DNA of 47,736 nt from JBDKLC01 sp040384865 (GTDB taxonomy: Bacteria; Patescibacteriota; Minisyncoccia; Phycocordibacterales; CAIZLB01), in contig JAZKIM010000005.1 of assembly GCA_040384865.1 (NCBI GenBank), forward strand, positions 1-47,736, given 5' to 3'. Positions 13,769 through 23,013 of this stretch are shown piece by piece. How positions within the stretch are numbered: the stretch's first letter is position 1; every line of letters begins with the position of its first letter. The notes beneath the pieces are model-generated. The model made no database searches and was not told where the DNA came from. It saw only the letters and a list, made by a program, of their open reading frames with translations. The translations under genes were made by a program, and so were the position numbers.

Positions 13769-15307
13769 TTATGAGCCACATACCGACAAATCGTCATATA
13801 TAATTATTAAAGCTGTGTTACTTTCTTTTGAAACAAATATTCGATTATCTTGATAATCCATAGATGTTGTCTTTTCTGCATAATTAATTGCGTTGCATGT
13901 AGATCTTGGAGTGATTACATCGTTTAAAACTTGCCATACCTGAAAACTATTTGTTTGGTCAGAGGTGGATATAAAAGCAAAATTACCACTTACAATAATG
14001 CCCTCGATAGAATTATTAGGGCTTAAACATTTTTGTGCCTTATGACTTTTGTCATAGCAAAGTTTGAGATCAAAATCTTGTGAAGTAATTTCTACTGGGT
14101 TAGAAAATGTCGTTATATTAAAGATTAAAAACTCATCAGCTCCACCGAACGTATCATCTTCACGACCAATATATAATCTTTTGCCAAGTACATATAAAGC
14201 CGTAGCATCACCCGTACCATCTAGATTATATGTAGCCACTTCAACAGGAGCCGCCGGCACACTAACATCTCCCACAATTAATTCGCCATTATCTTTTGAA
14301 GATGCAACATACGCATAATTACCGCGCACGATAATATCATTTGCCAAAAATCCTAAATCAATACCATTGCCATATTCCCCCGGATTAGAAGGCGTGGTTG
14401 TATTAAATATATGCAACTCCGAATCATTTTCGCTTTCCGTATCGAGAGTCAAGAAATAAATTCTTTCATTGTAATAATACAAAGTTCTTCCGACACACGT
14501 TAAGTCTTTTTTGCCTTTTTTACCACTGCAAGTCGGTCCAGTTAAACTACGCGTAGCTACCACGTTGGGACTGGCTATTGTACTTATATCAATAACCTGC
14601 AATTGCGCGGTTGTGGAAGCACTTGCTACAAAAACATAATCTCCAACGACATCAAGCGCATTCAAATCTTCTCCAGTGTCTAAACCTGCCACCTTTTGAG
14701 GAGAACTGGGATTGGTAACATCCACAATCCAAAAATCATCTTGCGAAATTGAACCTGACTTAGACGTAAGAAGTGCGTAAGTGTTATTTCCTCGTTTGAT
14801 GACATCAATATCTGTAGCCTGACTGCCGGAAGGACTAAAATCCCAGGTGTAATCTGACGTTGGATTATCCCAATCGTTATCACTCGACGGTCCGTGAGTA
14901 TCACAATCCATACCAAGTAAAGCCGCTGTGCCTGTACTTACCAAAAGACTTGAAAAAGAAGTAACAAGAGGGCGTAAACCTTGCGTCCACGATACCGTAC
15001 TATCAACTCTTTTTACACATTCACTGATCGGTACTATATCGATCTTTTTTTTAAAAACGTCTTCAGTGGTTGTAGCCATAGAGACTAGTGAGTTGAAAAC
15101 GGCCACGGAAGTAGAGGAAGCAAAAGCCTGTTCTATCTGACGTGAGGCAAGAGTGGTGGCCCTACTACCGAGTTCATTATCAACAACAATAGATTGATTA
15201 CTAAAGAGTACAACAATGACACCGGTCATCACAATGACCAGTATGGCAAGAGCGATGATGATCTCCAGAGTACTGACACCTGATTGTGATATATTTCGTT
15301 TTTTCAT
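13769..15307 (-). CDS. prepilin with a C-terminal LVIVD-repeat beta-propeller
   Basis: About 512 residues. The start SQSG^VSTLEIIIALAILVIVMTGVIVVLF is a prepilin signal with Glu +5, followed by the pilin stalk helix (ASRQIEQAFASS). From about residue 150 to the end is a set of repeats of about 45 residues with the pattern D-V-xx-N-xx-Y-A/V-xxx-S and VDVTNPSSPQKVA, IDISTIASPNVVA, FNTTTPSNPGEYG, GDVSVPAAPVEVA, FNITTFSNPVEIT: LVIVD-type propeller blades. Such a large minor pilin would sit at the pilus tip and resembles in principle the PilY1-type adhesin, here fused to the pilin. ATG at 15307 is used; the upstream in-frame TTG at 15319 overlaps the previous gene. Confidence 0.82.
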   Translation of the reverse strand: MKKRNISQSGVSTLEIIIALAILVIVMTGVIVVLFSNQSIVVDNELGSRATTLASRQIEQAFASSTSVAVFNSLVSMATTTEDVFKKKIDIVPISECVKRVDSTVSWTQGLRPLVTSFSSLLVSTGTAALLGMDCDTHGPSSDNDWDNPTSDYTWDFSPSGSQATDIDVIKRGNNTYALLTSKSGSISQDDFWIVDVTNPSSPQKVAGLDTGEDLNALDVVGDYVFVASASTTAQLQVIDISTIASPNVVATRSLTGPTCSGKKGKKDLTCVGRTLYYYNERIYFLTLDTESENDSELHIFNTTTPSNPGEYGNGIDLGFLANDIIVRGNYAYVASSKDNGELIVGDVSVPAAPVEVATYNLDGTGDATALYVLGKRLYIGREDDTFGGADEFLIFNITTFSNPVEITSQDFDLKLCYDKSHKAQKCLSPNNSIEGIIVSGNFAFISTSDQTNSFQVWQVLNDVITPRSTCNAINYAEKTTSMDYQDNRIFVSKESNTALIIIYDDLSVCGS

Positions 15308-15312
15308 ATTCT

Positions 15313-15738
15313 TTACCAATTAATTCTACCATTTGCACCAATATTAATATTCTTACTATTCGCATCCATGCTTAATGTTATCGTTCCTGTATTGCTTGTA
15401 TTTCCCGAAAGCTGATCAAATACAATTTGATTAAGCCCACTCACAACGACAGCCGTACTTCTTGGCACTGGTTCATCCACCACACCATGGAAAAGAATAA
15501 ACTGATCAGCTGTAATGCGAACGCCGTACGCACTTTGATTAACGTTGTTCATCGAACGATTACGCGCGGTCTGTAACAATCCAGCGAGCTTTGTCGTTTC
15601 TGTTTCAAGTATTTGTCGACGATAACTGTCTACGCCAACGCTACTAAAAGAAAATACTATGCCTATAAGAGCTATGACAACAATTACTTCAATCAAGGTG
15701 AAGCCTTTATTAACGTGATAGTTTTTGAGTAATTCCAT
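15313..15738 (-). CDS. GspH/FimT-like pseudopilin
   Basis: 141 residues. MELLKNYHVNKG^FTLIEVIVVIALIGIVFSFSS is a prepilin leader with Glu +5, followed by LETETTKLAGLLQTARNRSM, the long helix and the small-side-chain region typical of GspH/FimT, then a beta-rich domain (AYGVRITADQFILFHG). It overlaps the end of pilC by 29 bases and is followed 5 bases later by the pilin-propeller gene, so translation of these genes is coupled. GspH-type subunits belong to the initiating tip complex of type II secretion and type IV pili. Confidence 0.82.
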   Translation of the reverse strand: MELLKNYHVNKGFTLIEVIVVIALIGIVFSFSSVGVDSYRRQILETETTKLAGLLQTARNRSMNNVNQSAYGVRITADQFILFHGVVDEPVPRSTAVVVSGLNQIVFDQLSGNTSNTGTITLSMDANSKNINIGANGRINW

Positions 15739-16870
15739 AAATAGGAGTGATAATGGAAACGGCTACAAACCCTACAATAATACCGAGGACGATCATCATA
15801 ATAGGTTCGATTGAGTTCGACAGATTTTTGGTTCGATCATCAACCTCTTTTTCATAAAACTCTGCCAAATACATCAAGGAATCAGGAAGTTGACCTGTCA
15901 TCTCCCCCACCACGACCATGTGGGTAAGGATAGGTGGAAAATATCTTGGATTAGTACGCAAATGAAGTGAAATACGTTCACCTGTATTAACACGTTCATA
16001 GATATGATAACACTCCTTCCTATAGTACAAATTAGGAGTAGCATCACCGAGAACCCGAAGAGACTCCGTCACTGTCACACCGCTCTTTAACATTAAACCA
16101 AGCGTACGGCAAAAGTTTGCAAGATTGTAATCCAACATCATAGGACCAAACACAGGAAGACGGAGAAAGGTCTTGTCTACAAACAAACTAAACTTCGGCA
16201 CTTTTTCGTAAAGAATAAACATGAGGGTACTAAAAGCAATAGCACCCAAGAGCACCCATAAACCTTGGTGCTGAAGGAAATCACTTACCCAAATAAGAGC
16301 AATGGTTGTCCACGGTAACGAAACATTGAGACCTGCAAAAATAGGTAAAATCTTAGGAAACATAAAGACTGTTAACAACACTACGAGCGCTATAGTAGCT
16401 GTAGAAATGAACGCTGGATAAACAAGAGCTCCGAGAATCTTACGCCTAAGTGCATCTTTTTTCTCCAGCTCACTCGCCAAATAATTCAAGTTTTTTCCAA
16501 GAACACCGCTCGTTTCACCAACACGTACCAAGTTGATCATGAAAACTCCAAAAACTCCCTTATGTCGCGAAAGGCTAACTGACAGAGCTGTACCGTTTGA
16601 AATATCAAAAATTATTTGATCAAAGATAGAGCGAGTGCCACGCCTAGTCATTTGCTCGCGAATGACGTGCATGCTTTCAAGAATAGATACACCTGCATTT
16701 ATGAGAAAAGACATTCGCTTAGCGAATAGTGTTTGGTCCTTAATAGAAAGACGGCTTCTTGAAAAGAAAGGGACATTGTATTTTGCCTTGCTTTCCAAAA
16801 TAGATTCTGTCTTTGGTGATTTTGGCTTTGAAAGCTTTATTTTCTTTAGAAATTTTTTAAATGGAAACAT
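15710..16870 (-). CDS. pilC: type IV pilus inner-membrane platform protein PilC (GspF family)
   Basis: 386 residues with two T2SSF domains: LFAKRMSFLINAGVSILESM in the first and FCRTLGLMLKSGVTVTESLRVL in the second, each with the helical bundle, plus three membrane segments (ALVYPAFISTATIALVVLL, GLWVLLGAIAFSTLMFI, IEPIMMIVLGIIVGFVAVSI). FYEKEVDDRTKNLSNSIEPIMM is the family signature before the last helix. PilC holds the assembly ATPase and the pilin-handling site in the membrane. It starts 17 bases after pilB and overlaps the GspH-like gene. The length is close to the family norm of about 400. Confidence 0.93.
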   Translation of the reverse strand: MFPFKKFLKKIKLSKPKSPKTESILESKAKYNVPFFSRSRLSIKDQTLFAKRMSFLINAGVSILESMHVIREQMTRRGTRSIFDQIIFDISNGTALSVSLSRHKGVFGVFMINLVRVGETSGVLGKNLNYLASELEKKDALRRKILGALVYPAFISTATIALVVLLTVFMFPKILPIFAGLNVSLPWTTIALIWVSDFLQHQGLWVLLGAIAFSTLMFILYEKVPKFSLFVDKTFLRLPVFGPMMLDYNLANFCRTLGLMLKSGVTVTESLRVLGDATPNLYYRKECYHIYERVNTGERISLHLRTNPRYFPPILTHMVVVGEMTGQLPDSLMYLAEFYEKEVDDRTKNLSNSIEPIMMIVLGIIVGFVAVSIITPIYGITQKLSR

Positions 16871-16887
16871 GGTTTTTTATTAAAACA

Positions 16888-18108
16888 TTACTCACGAATA
16901 ACCCGTAAAACTTCTTCAAGCGTGGTGATTCCGTCTCTAACCTTATACATACCATCCTGGAGCATGCTCGTCATGCCGGTTCTAATAGCAATTCGCTTTA
17001 TTTCGCTGGCAGATGCCTTGCGGAGAATTGCATCACGAATGGAATCATTCATAACCATGACCTCATTGATACAGACACGACCACGATACCCTGTACCATT
17101 ACATTTATCACAACCTTCTCCCCTGTATGTTGTCATACTCTGATCAGCAATTGTTTGCGGTAATATTTTCATAACATGTTCCTGTTCCGTCTTACTAAGG
17201 CCCACCTCTTTCTTGCATGAATGGCATATACGACGTACCAACCGCTGACCTATTGCAATGGTAACAGTTGAAGCAACAAGATATGGCTCAATTTTCATAT
17301 CAAGAAGACGTGGCAATGTAGTGGCGGCATCATTGGTATGTATAGTAGAAAGCAACAAATGACCAGTAAGTGCAGTGTTGATGGCAATATTTGCAGTTTC
17401 AGCATCACGAATTTCTCCCACCATAATTATATCTGGATCCTGTCTAAGAATTGAGCGCAAACCGTTTGCAAATGTTAAGCCAGAGTGTGGATTTACTTGA
17501 ATCTGTTCAATGCCGTTAACAGCATATTCTATTGGATCCTCGATCGTCAAAATGGAAATTTCCTCTTTGTTAAGCATTTTCACCAAGGTATAGAGAGTAG
17601 TAGTCTTTCCAGAACCTGTAGGACCAGTGGCTAAGATCATACCGGTAGTATTTTGTAGTGCAGCTTCAACCTTAGCCTTATCATCTTCGCTGAATCCAAG
17701 CATTTCGAGACTAAACTCCATCGCCTTATCAACCAAAAGACGCATCACTACATTTTCACCATGATACGTCGGGGCAATGGATACACGAACATCCACCGTG
17801 GCATTTTGAGGAAGTATCATTCTAAATCTTCCATCTTGGGCCGCCTGATGCTCGTCAGTACGTAGACTGGCTAAGACTTTAATTCTTGAAACTATAGAAT
17901 CACGAATTGTTCTCGGTACCACCAATTCGCGTTCCAACACACCGTCAATTCGAAGACGTATATGCACGTCCTGCTCAGTTGGAACAATATGAATGTCAGA
18001 TGCTCCAGTATTATATGCGTGAATGACGAGCTGATCGACAATGTTAATAATCGAACACCCATCCCCCTTCTTTAGTTCCTGTTCAATTATTTCCTTACAG
18101 GTCATCAT
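16888..18108 (-). CDS. pilB: type IV pilus assembly ATPase PilB (GspE family), without the N-terminal MshEN domain
   Basis: 406 residues, against about 560 for typical PilB. It starts directly with the N2-type domain (ASDIHIVPTEQDVHIRLRIDG, 37-55), then Walker A GPTGSGKTTT (162-171), the Asp box TIEDPIEY, Walker B QDPDIIMVGEIRD (223-235) and the His box LLLSTIHTND. CHSC and CDKCNGTGYRG supply four Cys for the zinc site of assembly-type ATPases, which distinguishes it from PilT. The N1/MshEN region is absent. It powers pilus extension. The operon promoter may be TGG-TAAAGT, seven bases before the start. No retraction ATPase PilT, prepilin peptidase or PilMNO genes lie in the window. Confidence 0.92.
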   Translation of the reverse strand: MMTCKEIIEQELKKGDGCSIINIVDQLVIHAYNTGASDIHIVPTEQDVHIRLRIDGVLERELVVPRTIRDSIVSRIKVLASLRTDEHQAAQDGRFRMILPQNATVDVRVSIAPTYHGENVVMRLLVDKAMEFSLEMLGFSEDDKAKVEAALQNTTGMILATGPTGSGKTTTLYTLVKMLNKEEISILTIEDPIEYAVNGIEQIQVNPHSGLTFANGLRSILRQDPDIIMVGEIRDAETANIAINTALTGHLLLSTIHTNDAATTLPRLLDMKIEPYLVASTVTIAIGQRLVRRICHSCKKEVGLSKTEQEHVMKILPQTIADQSMTTYRGEGCDKCNGTGYRGRVCINEVMVMNDSIRDAILRKASASEIKRIAIRTGMTSMLQDGMYKVRDGITTLEEVLRVIRE

Positions 18109-18244
18109 AGTGGTGACTTTACCACTGCACTATCCACCTGTCTATAGTCGGTAAAAGTTGTAACCCAAAGGTATTTTCTTTTAAATATTAGTTTTAATAC
18201 TTTCTTAATTTATTCTTTATGAATTCATGATGTACTATAAGTAC

Positions 18245-18847
18245 ATGAGTTTTTTAGAATATCTAAACCCTGAAATATTAATTCGAACATTTGGCCTTAT
18301 CGGCTTCTTCGCAGTCATCTTTGCTGAATCAGGGCTTTTCTTCGGGTTCTTCCTTCCTGGCGATTCCCTCCTCTTTACCGCCGGTTTTCTTGCTCCAACA
18401 CTTGGGGTAAACATTTGGCTCCTTTCTATAGGTGCCATGGTTATGGCCATCGCAGGAGACTCGGTCGGTTATTATTTCGGAAAAAAAGTTGGCCCAGCTC
18501 TTTTCAAACGCGAAGATTCTTTTCTCTTTCACAAAAAACACTTACTCAAAGCAGAAGATTTCTTTGAAAAACACGGTCCTCGCTCGATTGTTCTCGCTCG
18601 ATTCATTCCAGTAGTACGAACTTTTACACCGATCATTGCGGGCGCGGGAAAAATGAATTACAGAGTTTTCTTAACATACAACATCATTGGGGGTTCCCTT
18701 TGGGGAGGGGGTCTAACACTTCTTGGATATTTTCTTGGTAGCTTCATACCAAACATTGATCAATATCTCATCCCTGTCGTCATATTAATTATCATCATAT
18801 CTTTCATTCCTGTTGTCATAGGAGTTATACAAGAAATGAAAAAGTAA
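18245..18847 (+). CDS. DedA-family membrane protein
   Basis: About 200 residues. ESGLFFGFFLPGDSLLFTAGFL, AGDSVGYYFGKKVG and ARFIPVVRTFTPIIAG are the DedA core motifs, with the conserved Glu, Asp and Arg residues in place; four to five membrane helices are predicted by eye. DedA proteins translocate lipid carriers across the membrane. ATG at 18245 is chosen because TACTAT (18233-18238) ends six bases before it; the ATG at 18227 would precede this -10 box. The gene is transcribed opposite to pilB and meets the YgjP-like gene end to end with 3 bases between. Confidence 0.9.
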   Translation: MSFLEYLNPEILIRTFGLIGFFAVIFAESGLFFGFFLPGDSLLFTAGFLAPTLGVNIWLLSIGAMVMAIAGDSVGYYFGKKVGPALFKREDSFLFHKKHLLKAEDFFEKHGPRSIVLARFIPVVRTFTPIIAGAGKMNYRVFLTYNIIGGSLWGGGLTLLGYFLGSFIPNIDQYLIPVVILIIIISFIPVVIGVIQEMKK

Positions 18848-18850
18848 CAA

Positions 18851-19426
18851 TTAAAACAGATTTCCCTTTAACTTCTTCCTTCTTTCCTTGCAATCCGGAA
18901 TTGTTTTTAAAACTAGATCCCAAAACTTCTTCGAATGATTCATCTCTCCGATATGGCATAGTTCATGTACCACAATATAGTCTAATAGCTCTAAAGGGAT
19001 GACAGCGATTCTGTAATTGAAATTGAGGTTTCCTTTACGTGAGCAGCTTCCCCATCGGCTCTTTTGATTTCGAATGGTGATATTACCGATCTTAAATCCA
19101 TAGTATTGATTAAAATATTCAAGTCTCTTTGTTACTAGTTTTTTTGCATTCTCTTTTAGAGAGAGATATTCCTTCCTTACCTCCCCCGCTGATCTTTTGG
19201 GTAGTACTAGTGCAAACTTTTTCATTTTATCCACTGTATGCAAGAGCCAATCTCCTTTTTCTAAAACAAACTTTCGAGCTAATGGTTCGAGTCGAATATC
19301 AGTCATTAAATACGGCGCGGTCATTGTAACAAGACCTCCAGGATGGACAGCCAGACGCAACCGACGTGAACGTCGACTTCGTCTTATGGTTATATCTACT
19401 TCCTTACCGTTAATATGTATTTGCAT
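18851..19426 (-). CDS. YgjP-like zinc metallopeptidase (DUF45/M48-related)
   Basis: 191 residues. VVHELCHIGEMNHSKKFW contains HExxH with a downstream His, the zinc site of the YgjP/WrpA group, and NQKSRWGSCSRKGNLNFNYR is the family's signature just before it. The N-terminus (INGKEVDITIRRSRRSRRLRLAV) forms the usual beta-sheet start. Members are cytosolic peptidase-like proteins of unclear substrate. The stop of the ABC transporter gene upstream (19429) is two bases away from its start, so it is read from the ABC transporter transcript. Confidence 0.85.
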   Translation of the reverse strand: MQIHINGKEVDITIRRSRRSRRLRLAVHPGGLVTMTAPYLMTDIRLEPLARKFVLEKGDWLLHTVDKMKKFALVLPKRSAGEVRKEYLSLKENAKKLVTKRLEYFNQYYGFKIGNITIRNQKSRWGSCSRKGNLNFNYRIAVIPLELLDYIVVHELCHIGEMNHSKKFWDLVLKTIPDCKERRKKLKGNLF

Positions 19427-19428
19427 TA

Positions 19429-21216
19429 CTAGCTGTTTCTCTTAGAGCTTTCAATCAAACGGATAGCATCGTCAAAGCTTCCAGCCTTAGTTACATGGTG
19501 TCCGTTGACGAACATAATTTCATCAGCTTCTTTTATAGTATTTAATCTGTGCGCAATTATTACCTTGGTAGTATCTTTTGGCAGCGCTTCAAGTGCTTGG
19601 TTCAGCATAGCTTCAGTGACAGTATCAATGTTTGCAGTAGCTTCATCCAAAATGAGGAGCTTTGGCTGACGAAGGATTGCCCGCATGAATGAAATAAGCT
19701 GCTTCTGACCAAGGCTAAGACTTGCACCTCCTGTCTGAGACACAGGAGTGGCAAGACCCTGATCAAAACGGCTGAGCACTTCCGCAAAGCCTCGAGTTCG
19801 AAGTAACTTATCCAAATCAATATCATCTACTTCTAAGAGCGCCACATTTCCATATCGAATATTGTCTCCAACGGTTCCACTGAAAAGGATTGGATCCTGA
19901 AGAATGACTGAAATGAGTTGTGAACGTTCCACTGACTCATAACTTCGAATATCTTTTCCATCTATAGTAATGATTCCAGAGAGTGGATCATAGAGACGAG
20001 ACATGAGACTTACAAGAGTTGATTTACCACCGCCTGTTGGACCAACAAGTGCATATGTTTTCCCCTCTTCGAATGAAAGATTAACGTCTTCAACCACTAA
20101 ACCTCCCCCTTCATACCCAAATGAAACATTTTTTAATTCAAGACGGATGTTTTTTGTCTTTTCTGTCTGAACATTTTCAAAAACAGGTAAATCGCTTCTC
20201 ATACTAAACACGGCAAGTACACGAGCCCATGCAGCAAGAGACACCTGCACCTCTCCTACAATAGTCGCAAGATACTGGAGAGGGCTGTAGAAACGCTGCG
20301 TATAGCTCGCAAAAGCGATGAGAATACCAATGGTAATCTCACCCGTAGACAAAAGAAACAATCCATACCAAAGCACCGCGACAAGTGCTACACCTCCAGC
20401 AAAGTCATATATTGGTTCAAACAACTTATTAGCAGAATCTGAATATATAGTAGCCTCATAGTTTTTTCTGTTTACCTTATCTAAAAAGTCCCTAAAATAT
20501 TGTCGCTTACCGAAAGCAACAACGACTCGGAAGTTAGTAAGATTTTCCTGCAAAGCCGCTGACATATCACCAACATTCCTTGCCGTCTTCTTGTTAAGCC
20601 TTCCGACCAGCGGAGAAACTAATCGAGTAAGGATAGCAAGCCCAACTGCCGTTATGAGCATTACAAGACTCAGTTTTACATTTATGAAAAATACGAATAT
20701 AGCGACACCAAAGATGGTAAAGAAGCTGCCGAGGAATCTTACAACGCTATCAGACAAAAACTGATTAAGTTTTTCCGTATCGTTGTTAATTCGTGACATC
20801 AAGTCCCCAGCCTTGTTCTGATTAAAGAAAGCAATTGGTAAACTCTGAAGCTTTGAGAAGATACTTTCCCGAAGACGAAATAGAGTTCGTTGCGACACTG
20901 ATCCCACGAATATTCCCTGTATGTATCCAGAAACCATAGTCACAAAATATATTGCAATGAGTTGAAAACAAATAACTATGAGGCCTTGTAGATCACCAAT
21001 TGATATATATTGGTCGATAGCGCGAGCAATCATAAACGGTGTAAGCATGGCAGCGGCAGCGTCGATCAATACCATAGCGAAACCGACGAGAAGTTTTCCA
21101 CCATCCCCTTTTATATATCCAAAAAATTGCTTGGTACTTTTCCAAAAACCACCAGGATGCTTCACGGTGTCTTTATCGAGAGAATATGTTAACTCAGCGT
21201 TAGGTTTTATTGTCAT
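19429..21216 (-). CDS. ABC exporter half, catalytically competent ATPase with non-standard signature
   Basis: About 595 residues: six-helix membrane domain, then an ATPase domain with Walker A GPTGGGKST, Q-loop ISVILQDPILF, signature LSLGQ in place of LSGGQ, Walker B LLILDEATANID with the catalytic Glu, and the switch His in IIAHRLNTI. ATG at 21216 is chosen, four bases after the stop of the partner gene; the longer frame to 21303 would overlap the partner. Together with 21221-22957 it forms a heterodimeric exporter for drugs, lipids or peptides; the cargo cannot be told. The non-standard signature matches the degenerate Walker B of the partner. Confidence 0.9.
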   Translation of the reverse strand: MTIKPNAELTYSLDKDTVKHPGGFWKSTKQFFGYIKGDGGKLLVGFAMVLIDAAAAMLTPFMIARAIDQYISIGDLQGLIVICFQLIAIYFVTMVSGYIQGIFVGSVSQRTLFRLRESIFSKLQSLPIAFFNQNKAGDLMSRINNDTEKLNQFLSDSVVRFLGSFFTIFGVAIFVFFINVKLSLVMLITAVGLAILTRLVSPLVGRLNKKTARNVGDMSAALQENLTNFRVVVAFGKRQYFRDFLDKVNRKNYEATIYSDSANKLFEPIYDFAGGVALVAVLWYGLFLLSTGEITIGILIAFASYTQRFYSPLQYLATIVGEVQVSLAAWARVLAVFSMRSDLPVFENVQTEKTKNIRLELKNVSFGYEGGGLVVEDVNLSFEEGKTYALVGPTGGGKSTLVSLMSRLYDPLSGIITIDGKDIRSYESVERSQLISVILQDPILFSGTVGDNIRYGNVALLEVDDIDLDKLLRTRGFAEVLSRFDQGLATPVSQTGGASLSLGQKQLISFMRAILRQPKLLILDEATANIDTVTEAMLNQALEALPKDTTKVIIAHRLNTIKEADEIMFVNGHHVTKAGSFDDAIRLIESSKRNS

Positions 21217-21220
21217 ACAT

Positions 21221-22957
21221 TTAAGGAGTTCCAATTGTCTCAATCGACTTCTGGGATTCATATATCTGTTTGTATTCAAAAGAATTGGAAAGCAATTCGT
21301 CATGATTTCCCTCTGCCACCAACTCCCCTTCCATCAAGACTATTATCTTGTCATATTTCTTTATAGGCTCAACTTTTTGGGTAATAGAAACGAGTGTTAC
21401 TTCGGGATATTGCTCTGCTACGTTTTTAAGAATTGACGCTTCGGTTGCTTGATCAACGCGGGCAGTGAAGTCATCAAGAAGTAGGATCTTTGGTTCAATA
21501 GCAAGAGCGCGTGCAAGCATCAAGCGTTGCTTTTGACCACCAGAAAGGCTTGTTCCTCGCTCACTGACCAAGCCATCAAGTCCTTTTGGTAACTTTTCAA
21601 TTAGGTCATGAAGCTCCGCAGTCTTCAAAGCTTTTGAAATTGCTTCTTCGGAAGTCTTCTCTGACAAGGCAATATTGTCACGAAAGCTAGTATTAAAAAC
21701 TATACTATCCTGAAATACCAATCCAATCTGCGATAGGAGCGATTCTGTTTTGTATTCATTCACATTTCGTCCGTCGATGAATATTGCACCTTCAGAAGGA
21801 TTGACCAGTCCAGCAATGAGGTAAAAAAGTTGTGTCTTGCCGGCAGCAGTTGGCCCTACGATAGCATTACGAGAATTGGCAAGCAAAGTGAATGATAGGT
21901 TTTTCAGTATTATTCTTTCCCCGCCTTCAGCATCAGTATATTTTAAACTGACATTCCTAAATTCAATATCACCCTTGATCGCTCCATCATATTGCCCTTG
22001 TCCAACTTCAACCGGAGCGTCGAGCACTTCATTTATACGTTTCAAAGATACAAAACCTCGAGACAATTCTGGGCCGACAAATCCGATGACGAAAATTGGC
22101 CAAATGAACATACTTGAATACAAAAAGAACGAACTAAAGTTACCAAGAGACAAAGTACCATTGATGACTTGGTTTCCACCGAACCAGAGAATGATGAGGG
22201 TAATGGTATTGGCAAGAATGGTGACAATTGGTATGAGGAGGGCGAAACTTTTAACAATCTGAGTTCCAATGTTTTTTGAATCTTCATTGATAACACGGAA
22301 CTTTTCTTTTTCCATGAAAATTGAATCAAGCACCCGAATGAGTGAAGAGCCAACTATAGTTTCACCGATGATGGCGCTAATGCGTTCAACTGTCTCCTGC
22401 GCCTTGTTGAACAAGGCTCCCAAGCTACCGAAGACTATACCAAAAGCGACGATAAGAAACGGGATGACAGAAAGTGTGTAGATTGCTAATCGGGTATTGA
22501 TGACCAAAAGGAAAATAGCAGCACCTAAAAATGTCACCAAGGCTCCAATCATAGTAATGAGACTCCGGGAAAGAATACTCTTTACGGCTTCAACATCAGA
22601 AGTCATCACGGTAAGGATTCGTCCTGGTGTTGATGTCGAGATATATCCATAGGTCTGCTCTGATATCTTGTTTATCAATTGATGGCGAAGCGAAAACGCC
22701 ACTTTCTCGGTTAAATATGTAGTAGCGATTATCTGAACAATGGAGAAAAGAAGTGAACCAATAACAACTTCGACTATGAATATAAGTGTCCCTTGTGCAT
22801 CACCAACACCAATAACCCCTTGGACAATCCTGAATTGATCAATTGCCTGTGCCGCGAGCTTTGGAACATAGATAGCTAAACCATTAGTCAAAATTCCCAA
22901 GATGGCAATGAAAATAACCCAAATTGTATAGGGTTTTAAGAGTTTTAAGAGGGGCAT
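21221..22957 (-). CDS. ABC exporter half with degenerate Walker B
   Basis: 578 residues: membrane domain with six helices, then an ATPase domain with Walker A GPTAAGKTQ, signature LSGGQKQR and Walker B ILLLDDFTARVD, where the catalytic Glu is replaced by Asp. SITQKVEPIKKYD replaces the usual AHR switch, so His is missing as well. This is the pattern of the inactive-site subunit in heterodimeric exporters such as BmrCD, LmrCD and TM287/288. The extended -10 TGA-TATAAT (22974-22966) ends eight bases before the ATG. First gene of an operon with 19429-21216 and probably 18851-19426. Confidence 0.9.
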   Translation of the reverse strand: MPLLKLLKPYTIWVIFIAILGILTNGLAIYVPKLAAQAIDQFRIVQGVIGVGDAQGTLIFIVEVVIGSLLFSIVQIIATTYLTEKVAFSLRHQLINKISEQTYGYISTSTPGRILTVMTSDVEAVKSILSRSLITMIGALVTFLGAAIFLLVINTRLAIYTLSVIPFLIVAFGIVFGSLGALFNKAQETVERISAIIGETIVGSSLIRVLDSIFMEKEKFRVINEDSKNIGTQIVKSFALLIPIVTILANTITLIILWFGGNQVINGTLSLGNFSSFFLYSSMFIWPIFVIGFVGPELSRGFVSLKRINEVLDAPVEVGQGQYDGAIKGDIEFRNVSLKYTDAEGGERIILKNLSFTLLANSRNAIVGPTAAGKTQLFYLIAGLVNPSEGAIFIDGRNVNEYKTESLLSQIGLVFQDSIVFNTSFRDNIALSEKTSEEAISKALKTAELHDLIEKLPKGLDGLVSERGTSLSGGQKQRLMLARALAIEPKILLLDDFTARVDQATEASILKNVAEQYPEVTLVSITQKVEPIKKYDKIIVLMEGELVAEGNHDELLSNSFEYKQIYESQKSIETIGTP

Positions 22958-22965
22958 GAGTCAAT

Positions 22966-22974
22966 ATTATATCA
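22966..22974 (-). promoter_or_regulatory. extended -10 of the ABC exporter operon
   Basis: TGA-TATAAT, eight bases before the ATG at 22957. A palindrome at 22995-23012 sits at the -35 side. Confidence 0.65.
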
Positions 22975-22994
22975 CTGAAATATTTAACTGAATA

Positions 22995-23012
22995 TCAACG
23001 ATTAATCGTTGA
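22995..23012. promoter_or_regulatory. 18-bp perfect palindrome, possible operator or weak terminator
   Basis: TCAACGATTAATCGTTGA reads the same on both strands. It starts one base after the stop codon of 23014-24528 and lies directly upstream of the ABC exporter promoter. No clear T-run follows. Confidence 0.5.
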
Positions 23013-23013
23013 A

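Noticed and set aside
18120..18244. ATG at 18227 as start of the second DedA gene
   Set aside because: The predicted -10 box TACTAT (18233-18238) lies downstream of this ATG, and the residues before MSFLEYLNP add nothing to the family pattern.
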